This document shows positions 34,700 to 46,489 of a stretch of 64,000 nucleotides of DNA, piece by piece. A program made the position numbers and the translations under genes. The notes beneath the pieces were generated by a model. That model ran no database searches, was not told where the DNA came from, and was given only the letters and a program-made list of their open reading frames with translations. This DNA is from Euwallacea fornicatus (taxonomy: Eukaryota; Arthropoda; Insecta; Coleoptera; Curculionidae): the NCBI RefSeq assembly GCF_040115645.1, contig NC_089547.1:744001-808000 (forward strand). Direction: 5' to 3'. Position 1 is the first letter of the stretch, and every line of letters starts with the position of its first letter.

Positions 34700-35290
34700 A
34701 CTACCGATTTTCGGTCCGTTTCGCACATGGAAAATGTGTGCTTTGCACTATCGCTCTTTTCGCAGTACCAACACCTGTCGCAATTTTTTGTCTTCATTGT
34801 GGTCAAGTACAGGCCGAAGCACCTAGAACCAGATAGAAATTTCGTTAAGTTATAGGGGATTCTCTCACATCCTTTGTTTACTCACCCCCTCGACCTTGGT
34901 ATAAGGCTTCTTGGCGGTTTGTTTTCGATTTATTTCTCTTGCCATTGTCCAACAGGGTTCAGTAAACGAGTAAACAAAATAAAAAAAGTGTAAGTTGTAG
35001 GATGAAAACTGGATTTATAGATGCCAAGAAAACCATTTGTAATGCAAGACTCAACTTGTAATTTTACAATATTAATACTTGCTATGCCTCTTATAATATG
35101 CTGATTACATCAGCAGCAACTGTATAAAAATTTTTCACCATGATAAACCCTAAACCCAATCGGAAGAAGCGTATCACATCACAAAAAAGATTATTTCTTT
35201 AAAAACATACGTAAAATCTGAACGTATAAAGAACATAGGAATGAACTAAAAAAAGGAGTTAAATAGAATCCAGCCTTATCGAACCTTAAG
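34700..35290. other. Intergenic DNA
   Basis: Nothing recognisable. An ATTAAA at about 35298-35303 (minus strand) may serve the LITAF gene that follows. Confidence 0.4.
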
Positions 35291-35418
35291 AAATATTTTA
35301 ATACAAAACTAACAGATAATCCTCACAAAAATTATCAAACAAACTGACTGCTAGCTATTCATAAATTTTATATTTCAAATTTAAACTTTTGGATCAAATG
35401 GTTGCTCTCGGCACCACC

Positions 35419-35908
35419 TTAGTCTGAAAAAGACCCCAGGAAAGCATTGCAATTGGGACAGAAGTGTTTCTTGCTTTGACAGGAATCCATACAATAGGGG
35501 ATGAAACAGCAGGGCCAGCATCTGCGAAACAATTAGGACTATAATTTCCTGGCTTGTGGGTAATCAAGGTACTTACACACAAATACAAAGCAAAAGAGCG
35601 AACAAATGCGTCTTAGTATTGGCCTCAACTTCCATTCTAGAAGTTATGGTGGCGTGGCAGAAGGGACAGATAGTTGTGATTGGTTCAGGTCCTACTAATA
35701 TGGGTCCACTTATAGTGCCCGTGCTAACTATCACTGAAAAGAAATGGAAAGTAGTTAAAACTAGAGGAGCTCTTCAGGTATACGGACCTCGATGTTCACG
35801 GACGTCCGTCGGTGGAGGTCCGACGTGTCCCGCAGGAGGGTATTGTCCTGGAGGGTACGCTGCTGGGGCTGCCGCTCCGGGGTACGGTGGGGGTGTTTCT
35901 TTGGACAT
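35419..35908 (-). CDS. LITAF-domain protein, three exons, 126 aa
   Basis: Minus-strand exons are 35908-35788, 35733-35577 and 35521-35419, separated by 54- and 55-bp GT-AG introns (donors GAG/GTCCGT and GT/GTAAGT; acceptors TTTTCAG and TTTCGCAG). The phases fit. Residues 1-40 are Pro/Gly/Ala-rich with an N-terminal PPPY motif (MSKETPPPYPG). The LITAF domain follows: CPFC near residues 63-66, a hydrophobic stretch (HLFALLLCICVCWPCCFIPY) and the closing half HFCPNC near 112-117, then NAFLGSFSD and stop. In the known family the two Cys pairs form one zinc site, the hydrophobic part anchors the protein to the cytosolic face of endosomal and lysosomal membranes, and PPxY recruits NEDD4-type ligases. 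Length suits the family. An acceptor-like TGTTCGCAG just 5' of the ATG suggests a noncoding first exon upstream; a TATA-like TATATAG at about 36675 is one possible promoter. Overlapping plus-strand frames here are shadows. Confidence 0.9.
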
Positions 35909-35999
35909 GCTGGATTCTGCGAACACATAATTACTTATTGATTTTCACAGTTATTACCGATTTCTCAGAATCATGACTTAATTTACTTCAGCGTCAGCA

Positions 36000-38285
36000 A
36001 GTCGTGATGACTGGAAAATTTATGGTACTTTATCTAAAGCGATAAATACAATAAAGATAGGATTCAGTTATGTAAATTTAGTGTATCGAGATTACTGGTA
36101 CACCAAAAAGCAGAAATTTCTAAAGTTTTTGCATGGCTAATAGAAATGTACATGGTTACTTGCGGGGCGGCTAATCGATTTTAGGGGCGTTAACGAGTTT
36201 ACATAATCTACGTTATGAATACTTACAAAAGTAAGCACAATCAACTTGATGACAGGAAGAGATATCAACTGAAATGATATCAACAAATTCAATGTGCGTA
36301 CCTACCGGTGTTGCTAATAGAAAACACCCAAGGTTGAACACTGGCACCAATTACTTGACGGAACCTTGATGTACTCGATGGTACCACTGCAGTTCAATTG
36401 GTCACACTGCTATAGCTGAACCTCGCATTTAACAATTTTCAAACTAGACGTTATTGCAGGTTCTACTTGCTGCTTGCTGTGTGATTTTAATAGATCTATT
36501 TTTGCTTCGTTGCTCATAAAAATTAAAGCTGCTCTTATCACGAAAGCAGGGCCGGACCCGTGTTGCGGTTCATTCTGTTGAATGCTGCACACCAAGAAAG
36601 ACCGAATTGCTTGAGGATACTTGTGAGTCGCTGTGGTCGAGCTCCGTCCACACTCCCATGTGTCATATTCTATATAGAAGCGATTTTTACGAGTGCTTAC
36701 TCTGTAACTGGCTCACGGACCAACTAACGGTTCATGACCACTTTCAAACAAGACCCGAAATTTTGCTATAACGGTGAAAACGAGTCAGAAGCCCAATGCT
36801 CGATATTCGAATGAAAGGGCTTCTTTGACGACAGTTGATGATGGTATACGTCACTTTGACAAAATGTCATAGTGCGAAAGTGATATCTCGGAAAACGTCA
36901 AAACTCAGGAACGTCCGGGAAAGTTCAGGTTATTCGTGAGTGTTAACAGGCCAATTTGTGTAATTTCGGATGTGGTTCAGCGATTCACTCATTCCGTATT
37001 TGAAGGAGGTAAAAACAGTTTGAATTTATCATGAAAGTTTCCGCCTGAATTTGTGAATTTGAATACCCAATTTTGAAAATTTAAATAGGAGACTTCCAAA
37101 TTTGCGTAATATAAAACCACCAAGGACGGTAGTGGTGATCCAGTGGACGGACAGAAGCTTTTCCCTCCCCAATCTACAATAATACATTTCATATCTTTTT
37201 TTTTTTAATGTCCTGTTTATGAAAGTAAGAACTCTAGTCAAGAACGTTTTGTCCAAGAGACACCTGGAGGAGAAAAGCGGGTCCAAAAACATAGCGTTTA
37301 TGAGATACGCATCTACGTATCATATGGTATGAGGATCTTCCTTCTGTGGTATACCTTGTTTAGGTCAAGGTTTGAAATCATTTACCTAATACCGGTACCA
37401 GTAAATGGTTCCCTAATAATAATGTCGACGGGTAGTTGTTTATAGGTATTTTTGTTGCTTAGATGGTTTTGTCAAAGATTTAGTAAACCACCATTTATAA
37501 TTATATTTTTAACGTTCTTTTGAATAGATAGTGTATGTCAAATTTAGATATATAAGTTTTAGTACAAAAAAAGGAAAGACCAGTTCTTTCAATAAAATCT
37601 TCTCATCATTAACATCTCGGTGTATTGTATCATTTGTGTTCGTACGTACTACGACACTTCCTTACCTTCGGTATATCTCTATTCGATTTTCCATTAAGAT
37701 TTTTTCTGTCCATGTGTTCAGGGCGTGGGAGATGATCCTGTTGATAACCTCTACACATTTTAGTCCTGTTGGACAGTGATTTTCTCGCTATAACTTACTA
37801 CTCAGATAAATTCATCATCATCAGACCTAAAATGATAAGTTTCGTTGATACAAGTACACTCTGGTACCACGCCAGGTTGCATTTAGACAATTTCATTCTC
37901 TTCAAAGAACATGAATTATTTTTTATAGCAAATTTTTCACGCTCTCTTCCCACGGATGCAAGTCGGATTCTCACGGGATCCCCATTTGACGGACCAACAA
38001 CAAACTAACTAGTATCGGATAAAACTGCAGGTTGATTTGTTGAACCTTTACCATTTTTATCAAAATTTATTTCGCAATGCTGCAGAATTAAAAATACTGA
38101 AAAATAGATTTTGTGCTCACTACACCAATTTTAATGATTCAGGATAAGTAATTAATGACGATTAGACCGAGGCATTGGTGCCAACCTGAAACTAATTATA
38201 TTATGTAAATTGCTGTGGCGATGTTGAACGTTGATGTTGTGAGGAAATCAGTTAAGGAAATTGATTAAATTAAAGGATGTTCAAA
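36000..38285. other. Upstream region of the LITAF gene and intergenic DNA
   Basis: May hold a 5' UTR exon and promoter for the minus-strand LITAF gene (TATA-like motif about 36675). No coding exon or repeat is recognised. Confidence 0.35.
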
Positions 38286-38290
38286 GTATA

Positions 38291-38936
38291 CAGGGTTAGC
38301 GACGCAACGCTTTCGTTAGAACATTTTTGACTTTCCACTATTGTAGCCCAAAGAAATTTGGTTTCAAGGTAGGATATATCATTTTGAATTCAAGAAAATA
38401 TTTTCAAAATGACTGAACTTTCGGTTATACCGGAACATACTAATTTTAATATTTTAAATGGAATTGATTTTTGAATTTTCACTATCGTAGTGAAATCAAT
38501 TTTTTTTCACGCTAGAATCGACCATTGTGAATCTAAGTAATATATTTTTAAAATGGCGACACTTCCGGTGTCACCGGAAGTAGCTAGGAACTTTGATATT
38601 TTAATTGAAGCCGCCTATTTTCTTGCAATTTTTGAATTTTTCGTGAAATTTTAAGGCGAGTTTATGTAAAGTGTCTTATGCGTAAAATTTACCGTTCCCA
38701 AGTTATACGAAAAAAAAATGAAAATTTTAATAGCTGCAAGATCCTAAGGAAATCGAAATTGTGCGCTAACGACGCAAATTTTGGAATCGATGTTGTGGAA
38801 CTCAAAAAAGGCTTAGTAAACCATGTTTCGATGTATTTCAGGTTGGCAAAAAATCCTCCACATCCTCCGAAACCTGCCACCGAAGTTGCATGACTTCAAA
38901 TCATGATAACTGGCTTATTTAAAATGCGACACTCTG
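38291..38936. mobile_element. MITE-like element with CCGG palindromes
   Basis: The left tip is TA-CAGGGTTAGCGACGC; the right tip, reverse complemented, is TA-CAGAGTGTCGCATTTTAAA. TA lies on both sides. Inside is a perfect inverted sequence ACTTCCGGTG(T)CACCGGAAGT (38561-38581) and a diverged relative at about 38420-38436 within a partly repeated AAAATG...TTTTGAATTTT block. The open frames within have no recognisable domain. The tips are only loosely alike, so the exact extent is uncertain. Confidence 0.45.
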
Positions 38937-39154
38937 TACTTTAAAGCATTTCCCAGGGTAGGATTTAATTTTTCATCAATATTATTAAGGTTCCTTAGAT
39001 CGGTTCTGGACAGGTGCTCTTTGAGTCCTCGCACACCAATGCCACAATTCGCAGCGGTTAGCGCAGAAATCGATTTCCATGGAAACCAGTAAATTTTAGG
39101 CGTAGGACACCTTACATAAGCTGGCCCTAAAATTTAATGAGACATCCTAAAATA

Positions 39155-39700
39155 ACAGAAAACAATATAGGGTTCCATTTAAAATATGGAAGTTCGTAGC
39201 TAGTTCCGGTATAACCGGAAATGCCGCCATTTTGAATATATTTTACTTCGAGTCAAAATGGTTGGTTCTAGTCGGAAACCGAATTTGATTGCGCTACGAT
39301 AAAAGTTTAGTTTTCTAAGGAACAGGTTGTGTAGTTATACCTGTAGAAAGGCCTGAGTCTGGTTCTGTTATGCGAATTTCCGCGAAGTTGTCATGATAAT
39401 ATCCAGTGATTCATATTACTTGATAACACTGTTATATAAACATGGCAAGGGGAAAAGGGAATATGAGATTAAAAGCCGATATTAACTATGCTAGATAAAA
39501 TTACCTGCTTCTGAAATGATCCAAAGTGATAGTCTATTTAAAGTCATAAAAACAAGCCAAAGTCTCGTAATTTAAAGAATAGCCAAAAAAACGCTTTAAT
39601 TTCCGAAAAATCGGAAGTAGTGATTGATATTTAGGTATCCGGTTAAGGTATTATACCGGAATGTGACATTGGAAAATTTGCTAGTTGGTTTTACTGAGCG
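39155..39700. repeat. Further copies of the CCGG-palindrome repeat
   Basis: GTTCCGGTATAACCGGAAAT at about 39203-39222, with GCCGCCATTTTGAATATA after it, is an inverted relative of the 38540-38600 block. Another diverged copy with ACCGGAATGTGACATT lies at about 39650. TATAGGGTTCC at about 39165 may be a mariner-type tip. Confidence 0.45.
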
Positions 39701-39719
39701 CTATTATTGACGCCCCACA

Positions 39720-42180
39720 ATACTTAGCAAACATCATTTGGTTGTTGCTATGGTCTTTAGTTTGCTATCGTGAATAATGCATTAAAGATTGTAAACAAGT
39801 CATTAGATTGGTACGTGAGAACTTCCTTTTTAATGTGTAAAAAGCTTTCTTTCTGCTTGTCTCCACCATATCGCGTGTAATAAAGACATAAATCAAAGTC
39901 AATTTAAACGATTTAATTTTTTTCCCTAGAAGTGGCTAAAATTCATTAAGCTGATATTCTATGAGTAAACAAATTTAAGATTCCGTCATAATCAATATTG
40001 GTATAAGAACTTACGTATGAGACACTCTTCAACTATATTTTAAAAACACTACTGTATGCAACCTACCTTCAAGATTTTAATCTGAAAAAATCCAAGTGTT
40101 CTTAACAGATTAATATATATGAGTCGTGTTCCCACGTCACCTCTAATCTTGAGACGAGGGTTACTCAGAAGATAACCTGGTAGCTCTGTCTAAGGGGGTG
40201 TATGACTCTATCTTGCAGATTTTAAAAAATCTCTCGGTATCATATTTAAGACTGTTTGAAAAATAGTTAAAAAAATGAGCGGAATGTTCCTTAGAACTTA
40301 TTATTAAACGACGTTGTAATAAACGAACTTCGAGACATTTCGAAAGCCAGTGTTCATCTTCACAGAGTTCGAAAAAAAGCACAAAAAATTAATAGGAATG
40401 TTCATTACTACTTAATAAACGTTTCGTCGATAATCTGAGGAAAAACGTCCATCACCGTCTTTTACATATTGTAAGACCTAAGAAATTTTCTTTAAAACCT
40501 GAAAATTTTCATGTCGCGCGTTAGATAAATCAGCGTTGTCCTAAGAAGGTCTCAAAATGAATGCAAAACATAAGCAAGTATTCATGTTCATGTTCATGGA
40601 ATTTGGATACGTGCAAGCTGATGTGTTTCACAAATGTTCTATTCGCCGAACTGATAATATCGACATAAATTATTTTTAATTGACGTGCATTAATATAATC
40701 TTGTATTTAGCACATTTTACAGAGGTAAGAACTGTATTCAACGTCGGCCTTAGCAAATGTGGCATCCCCGGCGAAATTTTTAATCAACGCCCTCCTCCCC
40801 AAAAAACAACCATCAACCACGAAAGTTCCACGCCCCCCCGGGAAAGCCGCTACTGACTGCACCGGACGTGACACTGGATCCTGCGGAACTGCACAATTAC
40901 AGTTCTAACGCTTTGATGGGTTTTTCATTATTTTTCCAATTATTATCTGTCATTGAAGGGCAGAACAGTAGCCATTTTGTCAAGAAAATTTCCACCACTT
41001 CTCTCGCAGCACAGTGGAAGTAATTAGCCGAAACCCTGGCCGAAAGTCAAGATTGTAGTGCTGTCATCCAAAGAATGTGATCATCATATTATTTAATGAT
41101 AGCCGGAAAATGTCAATTCTGCAGAAATTAAATGTGGCAGAAAACCATTGGATCAGACGTTATGTGATTTCATTTTCTTCAAAAACAACAGCAGATTTAT
41201 AATAATGTTTTCATGGGAGCGGAGTTTACACATATATGAAACATTGACGACAGTGTTTTTGCGGATGTAGATATGTAAATTTTTAAGCTCTCGGCAAACG
41301 AGCATAAATATTAACAGCAGTTGAATTTTTCCACAATTCTACTAAAAGCCCGATTTTTCAAACTGCTGATAACTATGTCAGGGAGACAAGTGTGTGACAG
41401 CAAATTGTTGGGTGAGTTACTAGAAGTTTCAAAGGTTGGGTCAAGCTCAGCTGCCATGGAAATAATCCTGCCATGTTTTTTTAAAGTGCGTCTTAACCAA
41501 TAGCTTTTCAAATTCATGTGTCAAACAACCTGTCAAAAAAATGGCATTCAATACGATGTCAACTTAATGACAAAAACTTTTATCAAAAAAATGTTTACAA
41601 GAATATGTCAATTCGTTTCCGGGGATCTGTGCGCTCCTGTGATATTTTATTATATGTAACTATATGTAACTGTAATTATATGTAAATTTGTTTTTGAATA
41701 TGATGAGTGTGATATCTATTCTAAGGTAGGTACATGAAAAATAAATGTGAACGTTTTTAAAGATTATACGGCCTCGTTCGCCCGATATAGTTCTTTAGGT
41801 TAACAGGAATCCGTATTCGCCAATTAGTCAAGAATCTGCAGAGATACTACTTATTTAAAATTATTTTTATTAATAAAAAGGAAATCTGCAATTGTTCTCA
41901 TAAGGACAGCGAGAAGGATCTTTTAAAAGGTAACCAACACAATTATTAATTGAAAGAAAAGGAAAAGTGAATAACAGCTTCAAAAATAGCTATATCTCTG
42001 ACATTAGGACAATAATTATTCATAGTGTAGAAAAATTGATTGTAGAATGAAGTAATTCCATCACTTGTTACAAAATGTTATTGAGTAACCACCATGTTTT
42101 TAATTATTGCATTTTTTTTTACTCGAATCTTTTACGACGACTTCATCACACTGCTGGCAGTTTTCACAATGTGTGTTTTA
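39720..42180. other. AT-rich intergenic DNA
   Basis: A 60-70 codon frame on each strand near 41311-41517 is unrecognised. Nothing else is visible. Confidence 0.4.
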
Positions 42181-43037
42181 TAAAGAGTGTTGCAATAAGA
42201 ACGCAAGATTTAAACTATGTGTAATTTTTGTCATAATTTTTTAATAAGTGAATACGCGTGCTAGGTGGAAAGAAGACAGATGGGAGTCAGTAGACATGGA
42301 GCGATATACGGTGCAGCAACGGCTCCATATTGTTAAATCTTACTATCAAAATGGTGAAAGCTTAGTAGCTACAATTAGTAAAGTGTGTCCAATGTTCGGT
42401 AGGAATAGTGTCCTTACTTCGTCAGCTTTAAAAACAATCATAAATTTGAAAGTGCTGGTTCAGTTATTGATATGAAAGACCCAAAACGGCCTCGTAGTGA
42501 TCGTTCAAAAAAAATATCGCGACAATTCAACAGAATGTGGGAGAAAATCCAGAAACCTCGATTCGTCGACGTGCAGAAGAATTGAACATTTTGACAGCCA
42601 CACATACACTCGTATTTTCACGGAAAATTTACATTTCCATCCTCACAAACTCCAGCCGCCTCACCAAGTATTGCTTTTGCGAAGATAGTTCGCCTACCGG
42701 ATCATTGAACAGCATTGGTCGTGATGACAAGAATCGGCCTCCTCGATGCCGTGACCTAATACCTATTGACTTTTTTCTTTGGGGATTTTTGAAATCTCAC
42801 GTTTATGCCAACAAACCTAAGACCACCCAAGCATTAAATGCCGAAACTAAATCAAACAAATACCGCCACGTTTATACAAAACACTTTCAAAGTTTACTGA
42901 AATTTGTGCCACCAACGTCGTGGCGAGTATTTATCATATGTTTTATTTTATACTTAGTTTTTAAGTGTCTACATTTTAAATTAACAAAGATTTCAGGATT
43001 TTTATACAGAAAACGGCGTTTTCTGTATCACCCTTTA
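42181..43037 (+). mobile_element. Mariner-type element, internally deleted, 857 bp
   Basis: TA-TAAAGAGTGTTGCAATAAGAA at the left and, reverse complemented, TA-TAAAGGGTGATACAGAAAA at the right, with TA on both sides (42179-42180 and 43038-43039). It carries the two ends of a plus-strand transposase with the central catalytic part missing. The right-hand TA is shared with the next element. Confidence 0.75.
42297..42860 (+). pseudogene. Mariner-type transposase fossil, central part deleted
   Basis: The start MERYTVQQRLHIVKSYYQNG is the typical N-terminal helix-turn-helix of mariner-like transposases with this type of DNA-binding domain. After a frameshift comes GENPETSIRRRAEELNI, the second helix-turn-helix. 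The frame then jumps directly to PPRCRDLIPIDFFLWGFLKS and HVYANKPKTTQAL, the last catalytic block and C-terminal region. The first two catalytic Asp blocks are absent. A frameshift and the deletion make it nonfunctional. Relatives are usually about 340 residues. Confidence 0.8.
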
Positions 43038-43039
43038 TA

Positions 43040-44898
43040 CAGGGTGGCCCATTTAAAACCGTCCACCTAAAATATCGAACGGATATATTTTTTCCAGAAA
43101 ATACCGAGACACGTCAATTTTACTTTGAAGAGGGACATTTTTAGACCATAAATTCGCAAATGTAGAGTTATTCCCCAAAACGGGATGGTAACTCCTTCAA
43201 GAACCTTAAATGGCACGAGGGTCAAGTGGCACGTTAAATCAAAGAAATTTCAATTCTCTTTACAAGTATGCTGCAATTGTTTTGCATCGCCTTTAAATAT
43301 TATGAAAAAACCGTGTTAAAACATCGGTCAAATAAATAGAGAAAAATAAATGTTTAAATAATATTTTATTTAAATAAATGTTCACATTGCGACTCATTTA
43401 CTTCCATATAATCATATCGTCTTTGTTCAACCTCTTCTCGAAGATTTTATAGCACTTCGGGCGTTATTTCATCACTATCACTATTAGGTGACAAAGATAT
43501 TCTAACGAAGTAGATTTCGTCCTATGTTAGTTTTTAAATGACCCCATAAGAAAAAGTCCAATGGCGTTACATCAGGCAATCTTGGGGGTCACTCAATGAA
43601 TTCTCTTCTACCAATCCAGTGTTCGGGAATATGTTGATACAAAAAGTTGCGTACAGATACTGCATATTGTGGCGGAGCACCTTCCCGTTGAAAAAATGTT
43701 TTATTCTCTGGGATCTGATCATCGATTTCAAGGATATCCACAATGTGAGGGTAGATGAAGTCTTGAAGCCGATTGAAGTAAGATTCACCTGTTAGGTTAT
43801 CAGGTAGAAAAAAGGTCCAACAATACAATATCCCAAAAACTTAGCCCATGTGTTAAATTTTCTTGGATGCTGTTATCTCATAATTCCAGGATTCACATCA
43901 TTCCACTATCTGCAATTATGCTTGTTGACGAAATCATTCAGACAGAATGTGTATTCGTCAGGAAAGCATGTAGAGTATAAAAAAATGGAAACGATCACAA
44001 TGCGTTCACTCATCACCGGACAAAATTGCATATGGCGATATGAATCATCTGCATTGAGCTTATGAATGAGATTATGTGGTTGGAAATTATGCTTTTTGAA
44101 GGTCCTCTGAATACCACTATGTGGAATACCCGATGTTACTGTTAATTTTCGGGCGCATAAAATCATTTTTTCATGCTTTACATGATCTAGTTCCACACGT
44201 CCCAAAATTGCAATCTGTGCAGCCTCGTTAGTAACGGTCTGTCGCCTCTCATGTTTTTTGTTAGCAACGGGCCCAGTCTCCATGAATTTAGATATTAAAT
44301 TCGTCACGTAGGGATAGCTCGGATTCTTACCGGGATGCCTTCCATTAAAAATTCTTGTAGTTTTTCGGGCTATTTCATTGTTCTTGAAATAGTTGGGGAT
44401 AATTTCGATCGTTTCTGCGGTGGCGTAAACCGCGAAGCTTTGAATCGTCAGATGAATCGACAAATTTCGCGACAGAAATCCGGTCAGTGCAAAATCGGAA
44501 CAAAACTACCCGCTCAATGCTAAGAAAACTCATCACCTTATCTTAAGAATTCGATTGTAAACATAATTTCTTGCAGTGTTGGCAAGTTCATTTTTTAAAA
44601 TTTATTTCACTGATGTTTTAAAACGGTTTTTACAATATTTAAAGACGGATCAAAAAAATCTAAGCACACTCGTAAAGAGAATTGAAATTCCTTTGATTTG
44701 ATATGTCACTTGATTCCCCGTGCCCTTTGAGATTCTTGAACGGGTTGCCACCCCGTTTAGGGGGATGACTCTACACCTGCACGAACTTATGGTTTTAAAA
44801 TGTCCTCCTTAAGAGTAAAATTGATGTGTCTCGAGGTTTTCTGAAAAAAAAATCCATTCAAGATCTTTCAGGTGGACGGTTTTAAGTGGATCACCCTA
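43040..44898 (-). mobile_element. Mariner-type element with about 300-bp inverted ends
   Basis: Left arm 43040-43345 and right arm about 44600-44898 are inverted copies. The tips are CAGGGTGGCCCATTTAAAACC and TAGGGTGATCCACTTAAAACC; both continue CGTCCACCT, CGAGACAC(G/A)TCAATTTTACT, GGCACGrGG and TTTCAATTCTCTTTAC. TA flanks both tips. At 1859 bp it could be full length. One minus-strand transposase lies between the arms. Such long inverted ends are unusual for classical mariners. Confidence 0.85.
43480..44463 (-). pseudogene. Mariner-type transposase, DD41D-like spacing, inactive
   Basis: From 44463 the frame reads NGRHPGKNPSYPYVTNLISK, then GRVELDHVK..., then HNFQPHNLIHKLNADDSYRH, FCPVMSERI, then CFPDEYTFCLNDFVNKHNCR with the first catalytic Asp. 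A stop replaces the next residue. In the same general order come GPFFLPDNLTG, FFQREGAPPQYA (the usual second catalytic Asp is Glu here) and PPRLPDVTPLDFFLWGHLK with the third. There are 41 residues between the second and third catalytic positions, as reported for the rosa-type (DD41D) group. A TGA replaces the Trp that relatives have before PPR. At least three nonsense changes plus the Asp-to-Glu change make it inactive. Confidence 0.8.
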
Positions 44899-44904
44899 TA
44901 TATC

Positions 44905-45118
44905 TAGTAGAATATCGCGCATGAAGCCAAAATTTACCTGTTTGGTCCAGAACGAACTCGTGGGCCAAGATAATCGTGGACTGGATAATCACATTTGGAC
45001 CACCTTGAAGTCGAATTCTAAAGTACACTGTTTTCTGGTCGAAATTAATCAACAAAGTCGTTTAACGTTTAGAAACATTTGTTGATTACATTATTAATTG
45101 ATTTGAAACAATATGGAT
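44905..45118. other. Short spacer between two elements
   Basis: AT-rich, nothing recognisable. Confidence 0.5.
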
Positions 45119-45121
45119 ATA

Positions 45122-46475
45122 CACTCCCTGACAAAATCATAGGCCATCCCAGTTTTTTTTGCGATTTTTGTTTATATACTTATTAATTCTAGCGGACAAG
45201 ACTTTTAAGAATTATTTAAAATTTTACAACTTTACAAATAATAAGCGAAAAACAATTTTTCGATAACGCAAATTTATTTCTGTGTCAAATACGAAAATAT
45301 AATACATTTCCAAGACGGCGAAGACGCAGGGCAGCCTTTCTATATCTGCTGATCACTTCTGTAGTTTTTCTATTTAGTAATGTGATGATCCCCGTTGTTT
45401 TTTTGGCGGACTTCCACCAATCGGTGTAGAAGCGATTTAAAAACTTTTGTATGCATACCTTTTGAATGTTGGTCCACTTTTCTACGATGCAAGCCTTAGG
45501 GTTCTCTACGGAGTCGAACTGTTTCCTTTGTACATAAATTGCTCGAGAAAGTTCTCTCCAACAATTCTCAATAATGTTCAGATCTGGTGAGCGGGCTGGC
45601 CAGCGTAAAACTTAAATGTTTTTGGCTTCAAAAAAATTGCCTGCTATTCGTGCTGTGTGTACACGCGCATTGCCTCACTGAAAGAGGAACCTCCCTCGTG
45701 CTAGCTCTTCTCCTCTTTCAACGATCGGTTCTTGAATAACTGCTATGTATTTTTTTGCGTTTAATTTTTGGCGAACAAAATATTTATTAATTGCGTCTTT
45801 AAAACCCTATTCCACCAAGAACCATGATACCTTCTCCTCCCAGTTGACGTTTGCTTAAAAACATGTTTTCTTCATGTAAATCATGAAAATAATATCGATC
45901 GAAATAATATCGACCATTCAAATTAAAACGTTTTTCATCATTGAAAACAATTTGTGTCCATTTCTTTTTCCATGAAACATGTTTAATTGCTAATCGCTTC
46001 CTGTTGGCTTTGTGAGCTTTTGGAAGAAGAGGTTTTGTCTCCCGTTTTGATCGTCTTCAATTATCGGCTTTTTGCAAAATACTTTGGATATTTCTAATGT
46101 TTGTTTGTATTCCAGATTGTTCACAAAATGTCCTTGCAGTGGCTGCAGAGTTGGATCCTTGGCGTAAAACTGCTCCCCGTTCCTGGATGGTTTTTGAGCA
46201 ATTTTTGATATTGTCCAATTTTTTTCGTATAAAGTTTCAATAGTCCTTGTCTCACTTTCCGACAACATTTTTTCTCTTTGGGTTGTTTAAATGAATGTAA
46301 TTGCATTAAATAATGTCAAATCAACAATAACAATGGATGGATTTATCGTTCGTACCATAAAAAATTGTTTTTTGTTTAGTGTTTGCAATTTCGTGAAACT
46401 TAGAATAATTTCAAAAAAGTCATCTAAAATCAACAACTATTGCAATGAATTGGCCTTTAATTTTGTCGAGGAGTG
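45122..46475 (-). mobile_element. Decayed Tc1-like element, 1354 bp
   Basis: Tips: left CACTCCCTGACAAAATCATA, right (reverse complement) CACTCCTCGACAAAATTAAA, both followed by GGCCA. TA is duplicated at both sides (45120-45121, 46476-46477). It holds one degraded minus-strand transposase covering nearly its whole length. Confidence 0.8.
45290..46268 (-). pseudogene. Tc1-family transposase fossil
   Basis: Starts MLSESETRTIETLYEKNWTI followed by SKIAQKPSRNGEQFYAKDPT, the N-terminal helix-turn-helix. Further on: WTQIVFNDEKRFNLNGRYYF (first catalytic Asp in FNDEKRF), GGEGIMVLGGIGF and a stop, then KYFVRQKLNAKKYIAVIQE. FLFQ and a stop come next at the point where relatives have FQQDNARxHT, then GNARVHTARI, then PARSPDLNIIENCWRELSR with the catalytic Glu. 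The C-terminal part runs to about 45290. At least two stops and a frameshift; nonfunctional. Confidence 0.8.
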
Positions 46476-46489
46476 TATACGAGTATAAT

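Noticed and set aside
35394..35588. Minus-strand 64-codon frame over the LITAF locus
   Set aside because: It runs through an intron and reads exon 3 in the wrong frame.
35556..35930. Plus-strand 124-codon frame with Gly-rich tail
   Set aside because: Antisense of the LITAF exons, whose splice phases and Cys motifs are decisive.
41311..41517. Minus-strand frame reading SMAAELDPTFETSSN and onward
   Set aside because: Looks hydrophilic but lacks splice or promoter signals and the opposite strand is equally open.
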